From positions 87,566 to 151,565 of the forward strand of contig NZ_RXNS01000012.1 in the NCBI RefSeq assembly GCF_003966155.1: 64,000 nt of DNA, written 5' to 3'. The stretch is from Halomonas nitroreducens. Lineage in GTDB: Bacteria; Pseudomonadota; Gammaproteobacteria; Pseudomonadales; Halomonadaceae. Made by a program: the position numbers and the translations under genes. Shown here one piece after another: positions 55,296 through 63,525 of the stretch (the stretch's first letter is position 1; each line of letters opens with the position of its first letter). Under the pieces are notes generated by a model. The model saw nothing but the letters and a program-made list of their open reading frames with translations, had not been told where the DNA came from and made no database searches.

Positions 55296-56528
55296 ATGAT
55301 CGATTGGAACGAGTTCCACGAAGACGATACCGCGGTCGCCGAGAAGCCGGCCGAGGCCACGCCGGCCCCGGCGCCGCAGCCCGCGCCCGAGACCGTCAAG
55401 GAGAGCGCCGGCGCCTACCAGGTGGCGGAGCAGGACCGCCTGGCCCGTGCCAAGCAGTCCCTCGAGGAGCTCGACGTGGCCGCCGGCCTCGAAGAGCTCG
55501 AAGTGGGGGCGGCGCGCATCGACGTCGACGACAAGCGCATGATCAACGCCCGCGCCGACCTCAACCAGCTGGTGCCCTTCAAGTACGAGTGGGCCTGGCA
55601 GAAGTACCTGGACGGCAGCGCCAACCACTGGATGCCCCAGGAAGTGAACATGAACGCCGACATCGCGCTGTGGAAGAGCGCCGACGGCCTCACCGAGGAC
55701 GAGCGCCGCATCGTCGAGCGCAGCCTGGGCTACTTCTCCACCGCCGACTCGCTGGTCGCCAACAACCTGGTGCTGGCGGTCTACCGTCTGATCACCAACC
55801 CCGAGTGCCGCCAGTACCTGCTGCGCCAGGCCTTCGAGGAGGCGATCCACACCCACGCCTACCAGTACTGCGTGGAGTCGCTGGGCATGGACGAGGGCGA
55901 GGTCTTCAACATGTACCGCGAGGTGCCCTCGGTCTCGGCCAAGTCCGCCTGGAGCCTCAAGCACACCCAGTCGCTGGCCCGCCCGGACTTCCATACCGGC
56001 ACCCCGGAAACCGACCAGGAACTGCTGCGCAACCTGATCGCCTTCTACTGCGTGACCGAAGGGATCTTCTTCTACTGCGGCTTCAGCCAGATCCTGTCCA
56101 TGGGCCGGCGCAACAAGATGACCGGCGTCGCCGAGCAGTTCCAGTACATCCTGCGCGACGAGTCGATGCACCTGAACTTCGGCGTCGACATGATCAACCA
56201 GATCAAGATCGAGAACCCGCACCTGTGGACGCCCGAGTTCCAGGACGAGGTCACCCAGATGATCCTCGAGGGCACCGAGCTCGAGATCGCCTACGCGCGG
56301 GACACCATGCCCCGCGGCGTGCTGGGCATGAACGCGGCGATCATGGAGGAGTACCTGCACTTCATCTGCAACCGCCGCCTGGCGCAGATCGGCCTCAAGG
56401 AGCAGTTCCCCGGCGCCGAGAACCCCTTCCCGTGGATGAGCGAGATCATCGACCTGCGCAAGGAGAAGAACTTCTTCGAGACCCGCGTCACCGAGTACCA
56501 GGTGGGTGGCGCACTGAGCTGGGATTGA
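55296..56528 (+). CDS. nrdB: Class Ia ribonucleotide reductase, small subunit NrdB
   Basis: NrdB holds the diiron-tyrosyl radical that starts catalysis in NrdA. ATG 55296 follows GAGGAAGAAC and gives 410 residues. An N-terminal extension (about residues 13-45) is Pro/Ala rich. In the fold core, E182, H185 and Y189 ([11 protein letters not shown]) have the spacing of E115, H118 and the radical Y122 of E. coli, and DESMHLNFG supplies later ligands. The gap from nrdA contains a short CGCCC-GAA-GGGCG hairpin before a pyrimidine-rich stretch. Confidence 0.97.
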   Translation: MIDWNEFHEDDTAVAEKPAEATPAPAPQPAPETVKESAGAYQVAEQDRLARAKQSLEELDVAAGLEELEVGAARIDVDDKRMINARADLNQLVPFKYEWAWQKYLDGSANHWMPQEVNMNADIALWKSADGLTEDERRIVERSLGYFSTADSLVANNLVLAVYRLITNPECRQYLLRQAFEEAIHTHAYQYCVESLGMDEGEVFNMYREVPSVSAKSAWSLKHTQSLARPDFHTGTPETDQELLRNLIAFYCVTEGIFFYCGFSQILSMGRRNKMTGVAEQFQYILRDESMHLNFGVDMINQIKIENPHLWTPEFQDEVTQMILEGTELEIAYARDTMPRGVLGMNAAIMEEYLHFICNRRLAQIGLKEQFPGAENPFPWMSEIIDLRKEKNFFETRVTEYQVGGALSWD

Positions 56529-56550
56529 GCGTAACGGCGCGACTCATCCG

Positions 56551-56584
56551 ATGGCCGATACCTCTCGGGGTTTCGGCCATTTTC
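56551..56584 (+). terminator. Rho-independent terminator of nrdAB
   Basis: A 12-bp stem ATGGCCGATACC/GGTTTCGGCCAT (one mismatch) with a 6-nt loop is followed by TTTCG, 22 bp after nrdB. It is the natural end of the operon. The rest of the gap up to 56709 shows nothing else. Confidence 0.75.
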
Positions 56585-56709
56585 GTAGGAATCCGAGAGC
56601 TGTCCGGTTTGCTGTCATGAATACACGCCTAAGTGCGCAGCATCCGACTCATCCGAGCCCCTGCCCCTAGCCTCGCACTCCCCCTGGCCCACAAGGGCCA
56701 TGCGTCGCG

Positions 56710-57675
56710 TCAACGCCCCTGGGCCCCCCGGCGCAGCCAATCATGCACAAAGGCGAGCTTACGGCGCGCTGCGTCCGACAGCACGAAGGGATAGAGGTCG
56801 GACAGCCCCATGGAGCGGTTGACGTGATTGACCCCTACCGTGAGGGAGGCCGCGACATGGATCAGGCGCCCGGGATCCGGTTCCGAATAAGGGTCCCAGC
56901 CCGGGCTCGGCAACTCTGGTGAGGAGAGTCCCGCCGCGACGAAGCTGTCGGTAATATCGGTCAGGTGAAGCAGATGTGCAGCGGTCTCGGCCCAGTCCTC
57001 ATGCGGATGCGCAGAGGCGTAGGTGGTCAGAAAGCGTAGCTTCCAGTCGGGCGGTGGGCCGTCCTGGTAGTGGCGCTGGAGCGCGGCGGGGTAATCCGCG
57101 CGCTCGTCGCCGAACATGGCACGGAAGGCGTCGAGGAAGTCGTCGCGCAGGCTGAGCCGCCACCACAGCATATGCGCGATCTCGTGGCGCATATGGCCGA
57201 TCATGGTGCGGTAGGGCTCCTGCAGCGCCTCGCGGCGGGTCGCGCGCAGGACCGGCTCCGCCTCGGCCACGCTGATGGTCACCACGCCCTGGGCATGGCC
57301 CATGGGCACGGGTGTCGGGCCTTCGGCGAGCATGTGGAAGACGGGGCGCGTGCCCGGATCCTCCGGCCGGAACCAGTGCCAGCGGCCGAGATTGTCGAGC
57401 ACCCAGCGCTTGGCGGCCTCGGCCTGTGCCCAGTTGGGGATGGCGTTCGGGATGGAGGGATCCGGGGCCAACGCCGTCATGGCGCAGGACCGACAGAAGG
57501 CGCCCTGTTCAGGCGCGATCCAGTTGCAGCCGATGACCTCCCGGTTGACGCAGAAAGGGGGCATGGGCAGGAAGGCCCGCGCCTGCGGGTCGTAAGCAAC
57601 GGGGCTGCCGTCGGCGGTGGCGAGGTTGTCGAACCAGAGCGAACCGGAACCGACGGGGTTGGAGAAGACGCGCAT
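56710..57675 (-). CDS. Putative zinc-binding metallopeptidase with degenerate first zinc ribbon
   Basis: The 321-residue product matches the zinc-ribbon/peptidase family (Pfam PF10005/PF15887 type). The catalytic HEIAH is at residues 164-168 with later HPHEDWAETAAHLLH. In typical members the N-terminus is a ribbon with two CxxC knuckles around LYFEN; here the equivalent SLWFDN...VAYDP region (residues 4-30) has no cysteine. A second cluster (C42, C50, C61, C64) is retained. Substrate is unknown. It opens the more accessory part of the window and converges with nrdAB. Confidence 0.85.
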   Translation of the reverse strand: MRVFSNPVGSGSLWFDNLATADGSPVAYDPQARAFLPMPPFCVNREVIGCNWIAPEQGAFCRSCAMTALAPDPSIPNAIPNWAQAEAAKRWVLDNLGRWHWFRPEDPGTRPVFHMLAEGPTPVPMGHAQGVVTISVAEAEPVLRATRREALQEPYRTMIGHMRHEIAHMLWWRLSLRDDFLDAFRAMFGDERADYPAALQRHYQDGPPPDWKLRFLTTYASAHPHEDWAETAAHLLHLTDITDSFVAAGLSSPELPSPGWDPYSEPDPGRLIHVAASLTVGVNHVNRSMGLSDLYPFVLSDAARRKLAFVHDWLRRGAQGR

Positions 57676-57784
57676 GCAGGAGGGACTCCGAAAGAGCTAG
57701 CAGGGCCCAACGATCGTGAGGTGATGCAGGGTACAGGAACTCCCTCTCGATCATCGGGATGTCCAGAAGGGCCAACAACGGGGC

Positions 57785-58207
57785 CTACAACTGGTTGCCT
57801 TCCTGGAACTCCAGCAGTTCGAAGGTCATGTCGCCATCGGCGTTGTATTTTTTCACCGTATCATCCGCTTTCAACAGTGTGAGGCAGCGCAAACGCCCTT
57901 GATCGTTGGTCATCGAGAGGCAAACGCGGTCATCATCGGTGATACCGTAATAGCCGGTATCGGACCAGTCGCCATCGATCATTTTTCCGGACAGGACGTT
58001 ATCCTCGCTATAGTGAAACAGGAAGCGCTTGTCTCCTGATTTGGCGGTCACCGTCTTGCCGACGATCAGTTCGGCGATTTCATCGGAGGTGAGCTGTGTC
58101 GCCCCGGCTTGCATGGCGGCCTCTTGTTCCGATGATGACGCTGTGCCGGCTGTTGCCACAAGGATGGAAACCAACAGTGTCCCCATCCAGGCCCACGCAG
58201 TCGCCAT
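57785..58207 (-). CDS. Small secreted protein, possibly DUF995-like
   Basis: The 140-residue product has a signal peptide (TLLVSILVATAGTAS, cleavage near residue 25) and a mature domain with LTSDEIAELIVGKTV, SGKMIDGDWSDTGYYGITDDDRVCLSM and RCLTLLKADDTVKKYNADGD. The ELIVGKTV start followed by a beta-rich segment with two cysteines recalls DUF995, but I am not sure. Its codons use A/T third positions more than the neighbours, suggesting a different origin. ATG 58207 follows AAGGAGGAAAAG, a strong site. Confidence 0.8.
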   Translation of the reverse strand: MATAWAWMGTLLVSILVATAGTASSSEQEAAMQAGATQLTSDEIAELIVGKTVTAKSGDKRFLFHYSEDNVLSGKMIDGDWSDTGYYGITDDDRVCLSMTNDQGRLRCLTLLKADDTVKKYNADGDMTFELLEFQEGNQL

Positions 58208-58980
58208 GATCTTTTCCTCCTTGGTTGCAAGGCTTGAGCAAGAGCGCCAGAGGCTGTACGGATAACGCGGCCGCTCTTCGTTTACGGCGGAAGGCTCTCC
58301 TCAAGCTCGATCCGTCACACCAAACGCCTGGCCCGCTCGGCAGCACTCTCCTTGCCTTGTTCTTTGCACATCTCCCAAGCTGGCCGGCCTACCACTGGGC
58401 GATTTCACTAGCAATTGCCAGCAGGCCGCCATCCCTCACCTCCTTGCGGTCGCCCCCATCCTTGACGAAAGACATTGTCGTGACTTGTAGCTGTTTCTCA
58501 CTCTAGTTCAGACGGAGAGGTTGCGCTTGATCCCCCCATGCACGCCCCCTGCTCGCCCATCGCGAGCTGAAGGCCCGGGCGACCAACCGCGGCTGGCACG
58601 TGCGTCCGGCACCGGAGCAGGCCTCCAGGGAAGAGCGCTACCGCCCGCCGGTGCGCTTTACCCGCCAGCCGTCTGCCGCCGACTCCTCCTCCAACTAGCC
58701 GGGGGCCGTTCTGACGCTCCGAGAGGGTCGACAAGACCACGGTGGGCCAATGCCTGCCGTGGCCATCGCACCCGATGAAGCACGATGGATCTTGCCTCGA
58801 CTACCGGGTAGCGGCAAAGGGCCGCCATCCTGTCACGCCAAGGGGCTTGGCCCTTGGGTGGCACATAGGTTCTAGGCTGGAAACAACGGGGTGGCCATGA
58901 CCACTCCCGCAGGGAGCCTATGACCGTCGGAATCAGCATGCCCTGAGCTCCCTCTTGTTACCGCAAGGAGGTGGATGTCC
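58208..58980. other. 773-bp stretch without a convincing gene
   Basis: No frame here has both a credible start and family features. One short frame, 58531-58698, with codons rich in G/C at third positions and a stop TAG, reads HRELKARATNRGWHVRPAPE and could be the tail of a decayed gene. The end of the stretch holds the AAGGAGGT leader of the next gene. Confidence 0.6.
58531..58698 (+). pseudogene. Possible gene remnant (C-terminal fragment)
   Basis: The frame opens after a stop at 58528, has no start codon, and runs 55 codons with chromosomal-type codon bias to TAG at 58696. The peptide is basic and matches nothing I know. It could equally be chance in GC-rich DNA. Confidence 0.25.
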
Positions 58981-59754
58981 ATGAGTACCATCACGTCAAC
59001 GCCGTCCTCACAGCCCGACACCGCGCGCGTGTACCGTATGAACACGGCCGAGCATCTCTGCCCGTTCGGCCTGAAGACAGTGGATCTGCTCAAGCGCAAG
59101 GGGTTCAAGGTAGACGATCACACCCTCGACTCCCGTGAGGCCATCGAGGGGTTCAAGCAAGAGGCCGGTGTCGATACCACCCCCCAGGTCTATATCGGCG
59201 AACAGCGCGTGGGGGGCTATGAGGAGGTCCGCGAGTACCTGGGGATGAGCGTGCCCGGTGAAAAGGACACCACCTATCAGCCGGTCCTCGCCATCTTCGC
59301 GACCTCCCTGCTGATCGGTCTGGCGGTGAGCTGGACGGCCAGTGATACCCTCGTGTCCTTGCGCATGCTGGAGTATGCGATCGCCACCGCCATGACCCTG
59401 CTGGGGCTCCAGAAACTGCAGGACATCGAAAGCTTCAGCACCATGTTTCTCAACTATGACCTGCTCGCCCAGCGCCATGTCCCCTATGGCTATGTCTATC
59501 CCTTCGCCGAGACTCTGGCCGGTATCCTGATGCTGGCAGGAGCCTTGATTTGGCTCGCCGCCCCCCTGGCGCTGTTCATCGGCACGGTGGGCGCCATATC
59601 GGTCTTCAAGGCCGTCTATATCGACAAGCGCGAGCTGAAGTGTGCCTGCGTGGGCGGCAACAGCAACGTCCCTCTGGGGTTCGTGTCCTTGACCGAAAAC
59701 CTGATCATGCTGGCCATGGGGATCTGGATGCCGTTGAAACCGCTTATCCTCTGA
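58981..59754 (+). CDS. Glutaredoxin-MauE fusion membrane protein
   Basis: The 257-residue protein joins an N-terminal glutaredoxin domain (about residues 15-90; active site CPFG, C27; GVDTTPQVYIGEQRVGGYEE for the cis-Pro and glutathione site) to a four-helix MauE/DoxX-type membrane domain (about 105-257) with a cysteine pair C221-A-C223 near the membrane face. It probably passes electrons across the membrane for thiol redox. The active site has one Cys, a monothiol form. ATG 58981 is 8 bp from AAGGAGGT; the ATG at 58975 is too close. It has no partner gene nearby. Confidence 0.88.
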   Translation: MSTITSTPSSQPDTARVYRMNTAEHLCPFGLKTVDLLKRKGFKVDDHTLDSREAIEGFKQEAGVDTTPQVYIGEQRVGGYEEVREYLGMSVPGEKDTTYQPVLAIFATSLLIGLAVSWTASDTLVSLRMLEYAIATAMTLLGLQKLQDIESFSTMFLNYDLLAQRHVPYGYVYPFAETLAGILMLAGALIWLAAPLALFIGTVGAISVFKAVYIDKRELKCACVGGNSNVPLGFVSLTENLIMLAMGIWMPLKPLIL

Positions 59755-60030
59755 GGATCGACGGCCACCTTGCGACCATCCCCGAGGACAGCCGCGACGT
59801 GCCCGGGTGCGCTTGGCGATAATCGCCGCCCGCCGGCCGAAGCGGGTCATCGCCGGGGTCAGCGCCAGGGGCAGCCTCCTGTTCAGCGACGAGGAGCCTG
59901 ACGGGGCGACCACTCTGCGGCGGATGGCGGCCCGAACCGCTGGGCGGCCTCGGCGGAACGCCGAGGCCAGGGCCATCGTTGCCATGCCCGAGGCTGGACC
60001 CGGCGCGGGACGGCGAACACCGGCCCGGCC
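59755..60030. other. 276-bp gap without a convincing gene
   Basis: An 83-codon plus-strand frame (59807-60058, GTG start) overlaps the end of the next gene, lacks a ribosome-binding site and resembles no family. I see no hairpin of note. Confidence 0.6.
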
Positions 60031-61764
60031 TCAGTGCTGGATCGGCGGGATGGCGTAGTCCGCTGGATTCACCACGCCTTCGAGCTTGCCGATCTGCATG
60101 AAGTCGCCGCTCGTCAACACACTGTCGATGTTGGTATCTCGGAACGCCAGGTTTTTTATCACGTTCACCTGGCAGGGCATGCCCTTGGCGTCCACGTCCA
60201 TGATCCAGGCCAGGAAGCCCCCCGAGAACTTGGCCAGACTACCGATCGGATAGAGACCGTAATGCTGGATGTATTCGACCAGCACGGTCTTGTCGTAGGC
60301 CTCGGGGCGGTCGTTCACCCAGCGGTAGGCATCCAGGGGGGCCCGCGGCGCGACACCGTTGCACTCATGGGTCAACTTGTTGATCACCTTGATCACTGAG
60401 ACGAGGCACACCAGCTCCGACAACTCGTCACCGCGCTTGCCGGCCGGGTAACCGCTGCCGTCGAGACGCTCGTTGGCGTTCTCGAGCACATCGCGGCAGG
60501 TGGGGCCGGGTTCCCAGCCCAGCGCATCCAGCTGCCTCAGCAGGGTGGTGACATGCCCCTTGAGGATCTCCTTCTGGTGGGGCTTCATGTGCGGCTTGAG
60601 GGACGGCAGTGCCTCACTGATCAACAAGGGCTTGCCCAGGGTATGCAGCAACGTGCCCGCCACCGCCTCACGCACCTGGGGCGCATGCGGATCACGCAGC
60701 AACAGCAGATCGGCCAACTGGCCGGCCACCTGGACGGCATGCCGCACCCAGCCCGGCTCATCGCGGAGGAAGGCCAGGGCATACAGGAACGCCTTTCGGT
60801 CCTGGCCCAGCATATAGAGCAGGGCATCGGCACCATCGTAGAGCATCTCCTCCGGAAAGCGGCGATGGTTCTTCATGAACATCAGGCCCTGCTGTGCTTG
60901 ATGGGCGATCTCCAGCACGCCCCCCAGCATGGGCGACCGACGGGCCCGCTTCCGGCGCACCTGATCCTCGCGCTGCACTAGCTTATTCTCCTTGGCCCCC
61001 GGGATGAACAGGGACGAATGCCCGGCCACCTTGTCGTTGATGCCACACAGATAGATGGCCTCCCTTTCCGCCTCGGCCACGAAATGGAACAACCGCTCGG
61101 ATTGAGCTCGTTCCAGGTTCATGAACTGGATTCCCACGACGGCCCGGCCATGCTTGCCAAAGGGCCGCAGGTGGGCGATGCGTCCCTCGGCATGGAAGCT
61201 CTCGTCATTGGGGAATACCAGGGTAACGCCCGGGACCGCCTGACCGGCTGCCAGGGCGACACTGTCCGCCATCTCGATGTCCACCATGCAGCCGCCCCTC
61301 GACAGGTTGCGCAGCAGGCCCGATACACTCGGTTCGTGGCGAAATATCTCCAGGCCGACACGGACCTGCATGCCGAGGATGAAGGGGATACGGATGTCCC
61401 CGCGGCTCTCCTTCTTGAACACGGTCGCCGGGAGCTGGCAGTCAAGGAGGTAGGTGCCGCTGTCGATCTTCAGCATTCGGGTGGTCACCTGGTGGATGCT
61501 GTAGACCTCGTGGCCGGCGGCCTCGCCAGGCCGCCGGGACTCGATATCGAGGGTCAGGGTCCCGTCCACCTGGACACGCTCGATCTCCCTGCCGCCGGCG
61601 TTGACCTCCAGGGCCAGGCGCCCCGCCTCGGGATCGACCTCGGCGACCTCAGCGGCAAGGGGGCCGGGCAGCTCCCTCGAGAACAGCGACAGCTCATGCT
61701 CTTGCTTGAGCAAGGAATTCAGGACCTGCGCCAAGGGGGTGCTCGGACGGGAAGCGCTTGCCAT
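60031..61764 (-). CDS. PilZ-domain protein with degenerate HD-GYP domain
   Basis: The 577-residue protein should bind cyclic-di-GMP but is unlikely to hydrolyse it. An N-terminal YcgR-like domain (about residues 15-115) precedes a PilZ domain with complete binding motifs R121-x3-R125 (SRGDIR) and N153-x-S-x2-G158 (NLSRGG). From about residue 335 an HD-GYP fold follows, with GSGYP kept (438-440) but HD changed to HT (374-375), HHE to ANE (429-432), and the later metal Asp replaced in VIKVINKL. ATG 61764 begins a normal N-terminus. It is divergent from nothing nearby and stands alone. Confidence 0.9.
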   Translation of the reverse strand: MASASRPSTPLAQVLNSLLKQEHELSLFSRELPGPLAAEVAEVDPEAGRLALEVNAGGREIERVQVDGTLTLDIESRRPGEAAGHEVYSIHQVTTRMLKIDSGTYLLDCQLPATVFKKESRGDIRIPFILGMQVRVGLEIFRHEPSVSGLLRNLSRGGCMVDIEMADSVALAAGQAVPGVTLVFPNDESFHAEGRIAHLRPFGKHGRAVVGIQFMNLERAQSERLFHFVAEAEREAIYLCGINDKVAGHSSLFIPGAKENKLVQREDQVRRKRARRSPMLGGVLEIAHQAQQGLMFMKNHRRFPEEMLYDGADALLYMLGQDRKAFLYALAFLRDEPGWVRHAVQVAGQLADLLLLRDPHAPQVREAVAGTLLHTLGKPLLISEALPSLKPHMKPHQKEILKGHVTTLLRQLDALGWEPGPTCRDVLENANERLDGSGYPAGKRGDELSELVCLVSVIKVINKLTHECNGVAPRAPLDAYRWVNDRPEAYDKTVLVEYIQHYGLYPIGSLAKFSGGFLAWIMDVDAKGMPCQVNVIKNLAFRDTNIDSVLTSGDFMQIGKLEGVVNPADYAIPPIQH

Positions 61765-61901
61765 GACCTGAGCGTCCTCTGCAAGGGGAGCTGACGTTTG
61801 CCTTGCCCGGCTCCGCGGTGAACGGCAAGGCATTATATGATTTATCCAGAATATTACATATCAGGCACTCCTGCTCCAGCGGCTGTCCCGGCAGGCAGCG
61901 A

Positions 61902-62561
61902 TCACCTCCGGGCGGGTGGTCGCTGCCGCCCGGCCAGCATCAGGACCAGCCCCGCCAGCATCCCCGCCAGGTGAGCGAAGTGAGCCACGCCCTGACGGGT
62001 GCCGACGATGCCCGACCACAGCTCGACCAGGCCGATGACGATCACGAAGTACTTGGCCTTCATGGGAATGGGCGGGATCAACAGCAGGATGTACTGGTTC
62101 GGATAGCGCATGCCGAAGGCCAGCAACAGCGCATAGACGCCGCCGGAGGCCCCCACCGTAGGGGCGAAGTCCCCCGTCGATACCACCACCAGCTGCACGG
62201 CGCCCGCCGCCATCACGCACAGGAAGTAGTAGATGGCGAAGCGCTGGCTGCCCCAGTCACGCTCCAGGGGACTGCCGAACATCCACAGCACGAACATGTT
62301 GATGAACAGGTGAAAGGGGCTGCCGTGAAGGAAGGCGTAGCTCAACAGCTGCCAGAGGTGGAACTCGCCCAGCGGCATGTCCGGAGGCAGGGCCAGGTCC
62401 GCCGGCACCGCGCCCAATGGCCAGAGCGCCAGGCGCGGGAAGATCCATCCCGGCACGGCCATCTCGGCCAGGAAACTCACGCCATTCACGACCAGCAGCA
62501 GGCCTACCACGGACAGGCCGCCACGCCCACCCCGTTCGGGCCCCTCGTGCTCCTGTCGCAT
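61902..62561 (-). CDS. Rhomboid-family intramembrane serine protease
   Basis: The 219-residue protein has six membrane helices and the rhomboid signatures: HLWQLLSYAFLHGSPFHLFINM (the His-rich helix 2 region), catalytic Ser in GASGGVYALLLAFG (about residue 135) and catalytic His in GVAHFAHLAGMLAG (about residue 195). ATG 62561 follows GGAGGAAA. Its substrate is unknown. It is not next to a glycerol operon, so it is not obviously GlpG. Confidence 0.92.
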   Translation of the reverse strand: MRQEHEGPERGGRGGLSVVGLLLVVNGVSFLAEMAVPGWIFPRLALWPLGAVPADLALPPDMPLGEFHLWQLLSYAFLHGSPFHLFINMFVLWMFGSPLERDWGSQRFAIYYFLCVMAAGAVQLVVVSTGDFAPTVGASGGVYALLLAFGMRYPNQYILLLIPPIPMKAKYFVIVIGLVELWSGIVGTRQGVAHFAHLAGMLAGLVLMLAGRQRPPARR

Positions 62562-62683
62562 GCATTTCCTCCCGGTGAGCCGCTCGCCTTCAAGGTGGCG
62601 GCCCCGAAGCACCGGCGCAACCCTCAGGGGGACGCCCCGGCAGCGACGCTCGTGTCGTCCCCGGCCGCCCGGATTGCTGCAGA

Positions 62684-63184
62684 TCACTCCGCCCGGGCAG
62701 GCGTATCGACGGGGACCGGTACCGTCACCTCGTCCTTCACCAGCTCCATCACGATGTAGGAGTGTGTCTGCTGCACGTTCGGCAACCGGCCGATCTGCTG
62801 GCCCAGCACAGCGCGGTACTCGGTGATGTCGTGGGTTCTCACCTTCAGCAGGTAATCGAAATTCCCCGCCACCATGTAGCAGGCCTGCACCTCGGGAATC
62901 AGGCGTACCGCCCGATTGAACTGCTCGAGAGCATCCTCGCTGGTCTTGTCCAGGGTCACCTGCACCACCATCACATGCCCCGCGCCCAACTGGTCAGGGT
63001 CCAGGTCGGCCCGGTAGCCCCGGATGATGCCGGCCTGCTCGAGCCGCCGGACGCGCTGGGCGCAGGGTGTCTTGGTGAGATTCACCCGAGTGGCCAGCTC
63101 CACGATGGGCAGGCGCCCATGTTCCTGAAGTTGCTGGAGAATGCGCCGATCGATGCGATCCAGGCGCCCATCCTTGCTAGCCAT
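62684..63184 (-). CDS. Lrp/AsnC-family transcriptional regulator
   Basis: The 166-residue regulator has an N-terminal HTH (DRIDRRILQQLQEHGRLPIVELATRVNLTKTPCAQRVRRLE) and a C-terminal RAM/AsnC ligand domain with QACYMVAGNFDYLLKVRT. These proteins form octamers and respond to amino acids. It is divergent from the nhaC gene, and the gap holds twin palindromes overlapping its own promoter region; a -10 TAAAAT (63235-63240, minus strand) can be seen. A longer TTG frame upstream is less likely. Confidence 0.93.
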   Translation of the reverse strand: MASKDGRLDRIDRRILQQLQEHGRLPIVELATRVNLTKTPCAQRVRRLEQAGIIRGYRADLDPDQLGAGHVMVVQVTLDKTSEDALEQFNRAVRLIPEVQACYMVAGNFDYLLKVRTHDITEYRAVLGQQIGRLPNVQQTHSYIVMELVKDEVTVPVPVDTPARAE

Positions 63185-63252
63185 GTTGCCTATCTGAGCC
63201 TCACCTGAAGGACAAAGGTAAAGATGTGAAGGAGATTTTAGAGCCAATGCCT

Positions 63253-63285
63253 AGCCATCGTGGCTAACAATCAGCCTAGAAGGCT
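63253..63285. promoter_or_regulatory. Twin AGCC-N5-GGCT palindromes, candidate Lrp-type operator
   Basis: AGCCATCGTGGCT (63253-63265) and AGCCTAGAAGGCT (63273-63285) start 20 bp apart, two helical turns. A lone half-site AGCC occurs at 63242. They lie upstream of the -10 of the Lrp-type gene, suggesting autoregulation and perhaps control of nhaC. Confidence 0.6.
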
Positions 63286-63525
63286 GACATCGGCAGCGCC
63301 AGGCGGTACCAGTGAGGCACGGCGTCCTGCCCCGCCGGCCAGGGCAGCCTTCCGGCCGGGTACGGCCCCAGAGGAGACAGTGGCAAGCCCACAGACGATC
63401 ACGACCGCACTCCCCCACGCCGGTTACCGGCACCAGGCAACGAAGGAGGACCGCCAACCAGCGACTCACGGCGTCACCACCAACAACAAGCCACAAAGCG
63501 CACTTTCACACCGAAGGACACTTCC

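Noticed and set aside
58521..58778. 85-codon frame in the 58.2-58.98 kb gap
   Set aside because: Composition looks like an out-of-frame reading of the possible remnant at 58531-58698, and no leader signal is present.
59807..60058. 83-codon frame with GTG start after the glutaredoxin-MauE gene
   Set aside because: No ribosome-binding site, Arg/Ala-rich with no family resemblance, and it overlaps the end of the PilZ gene.
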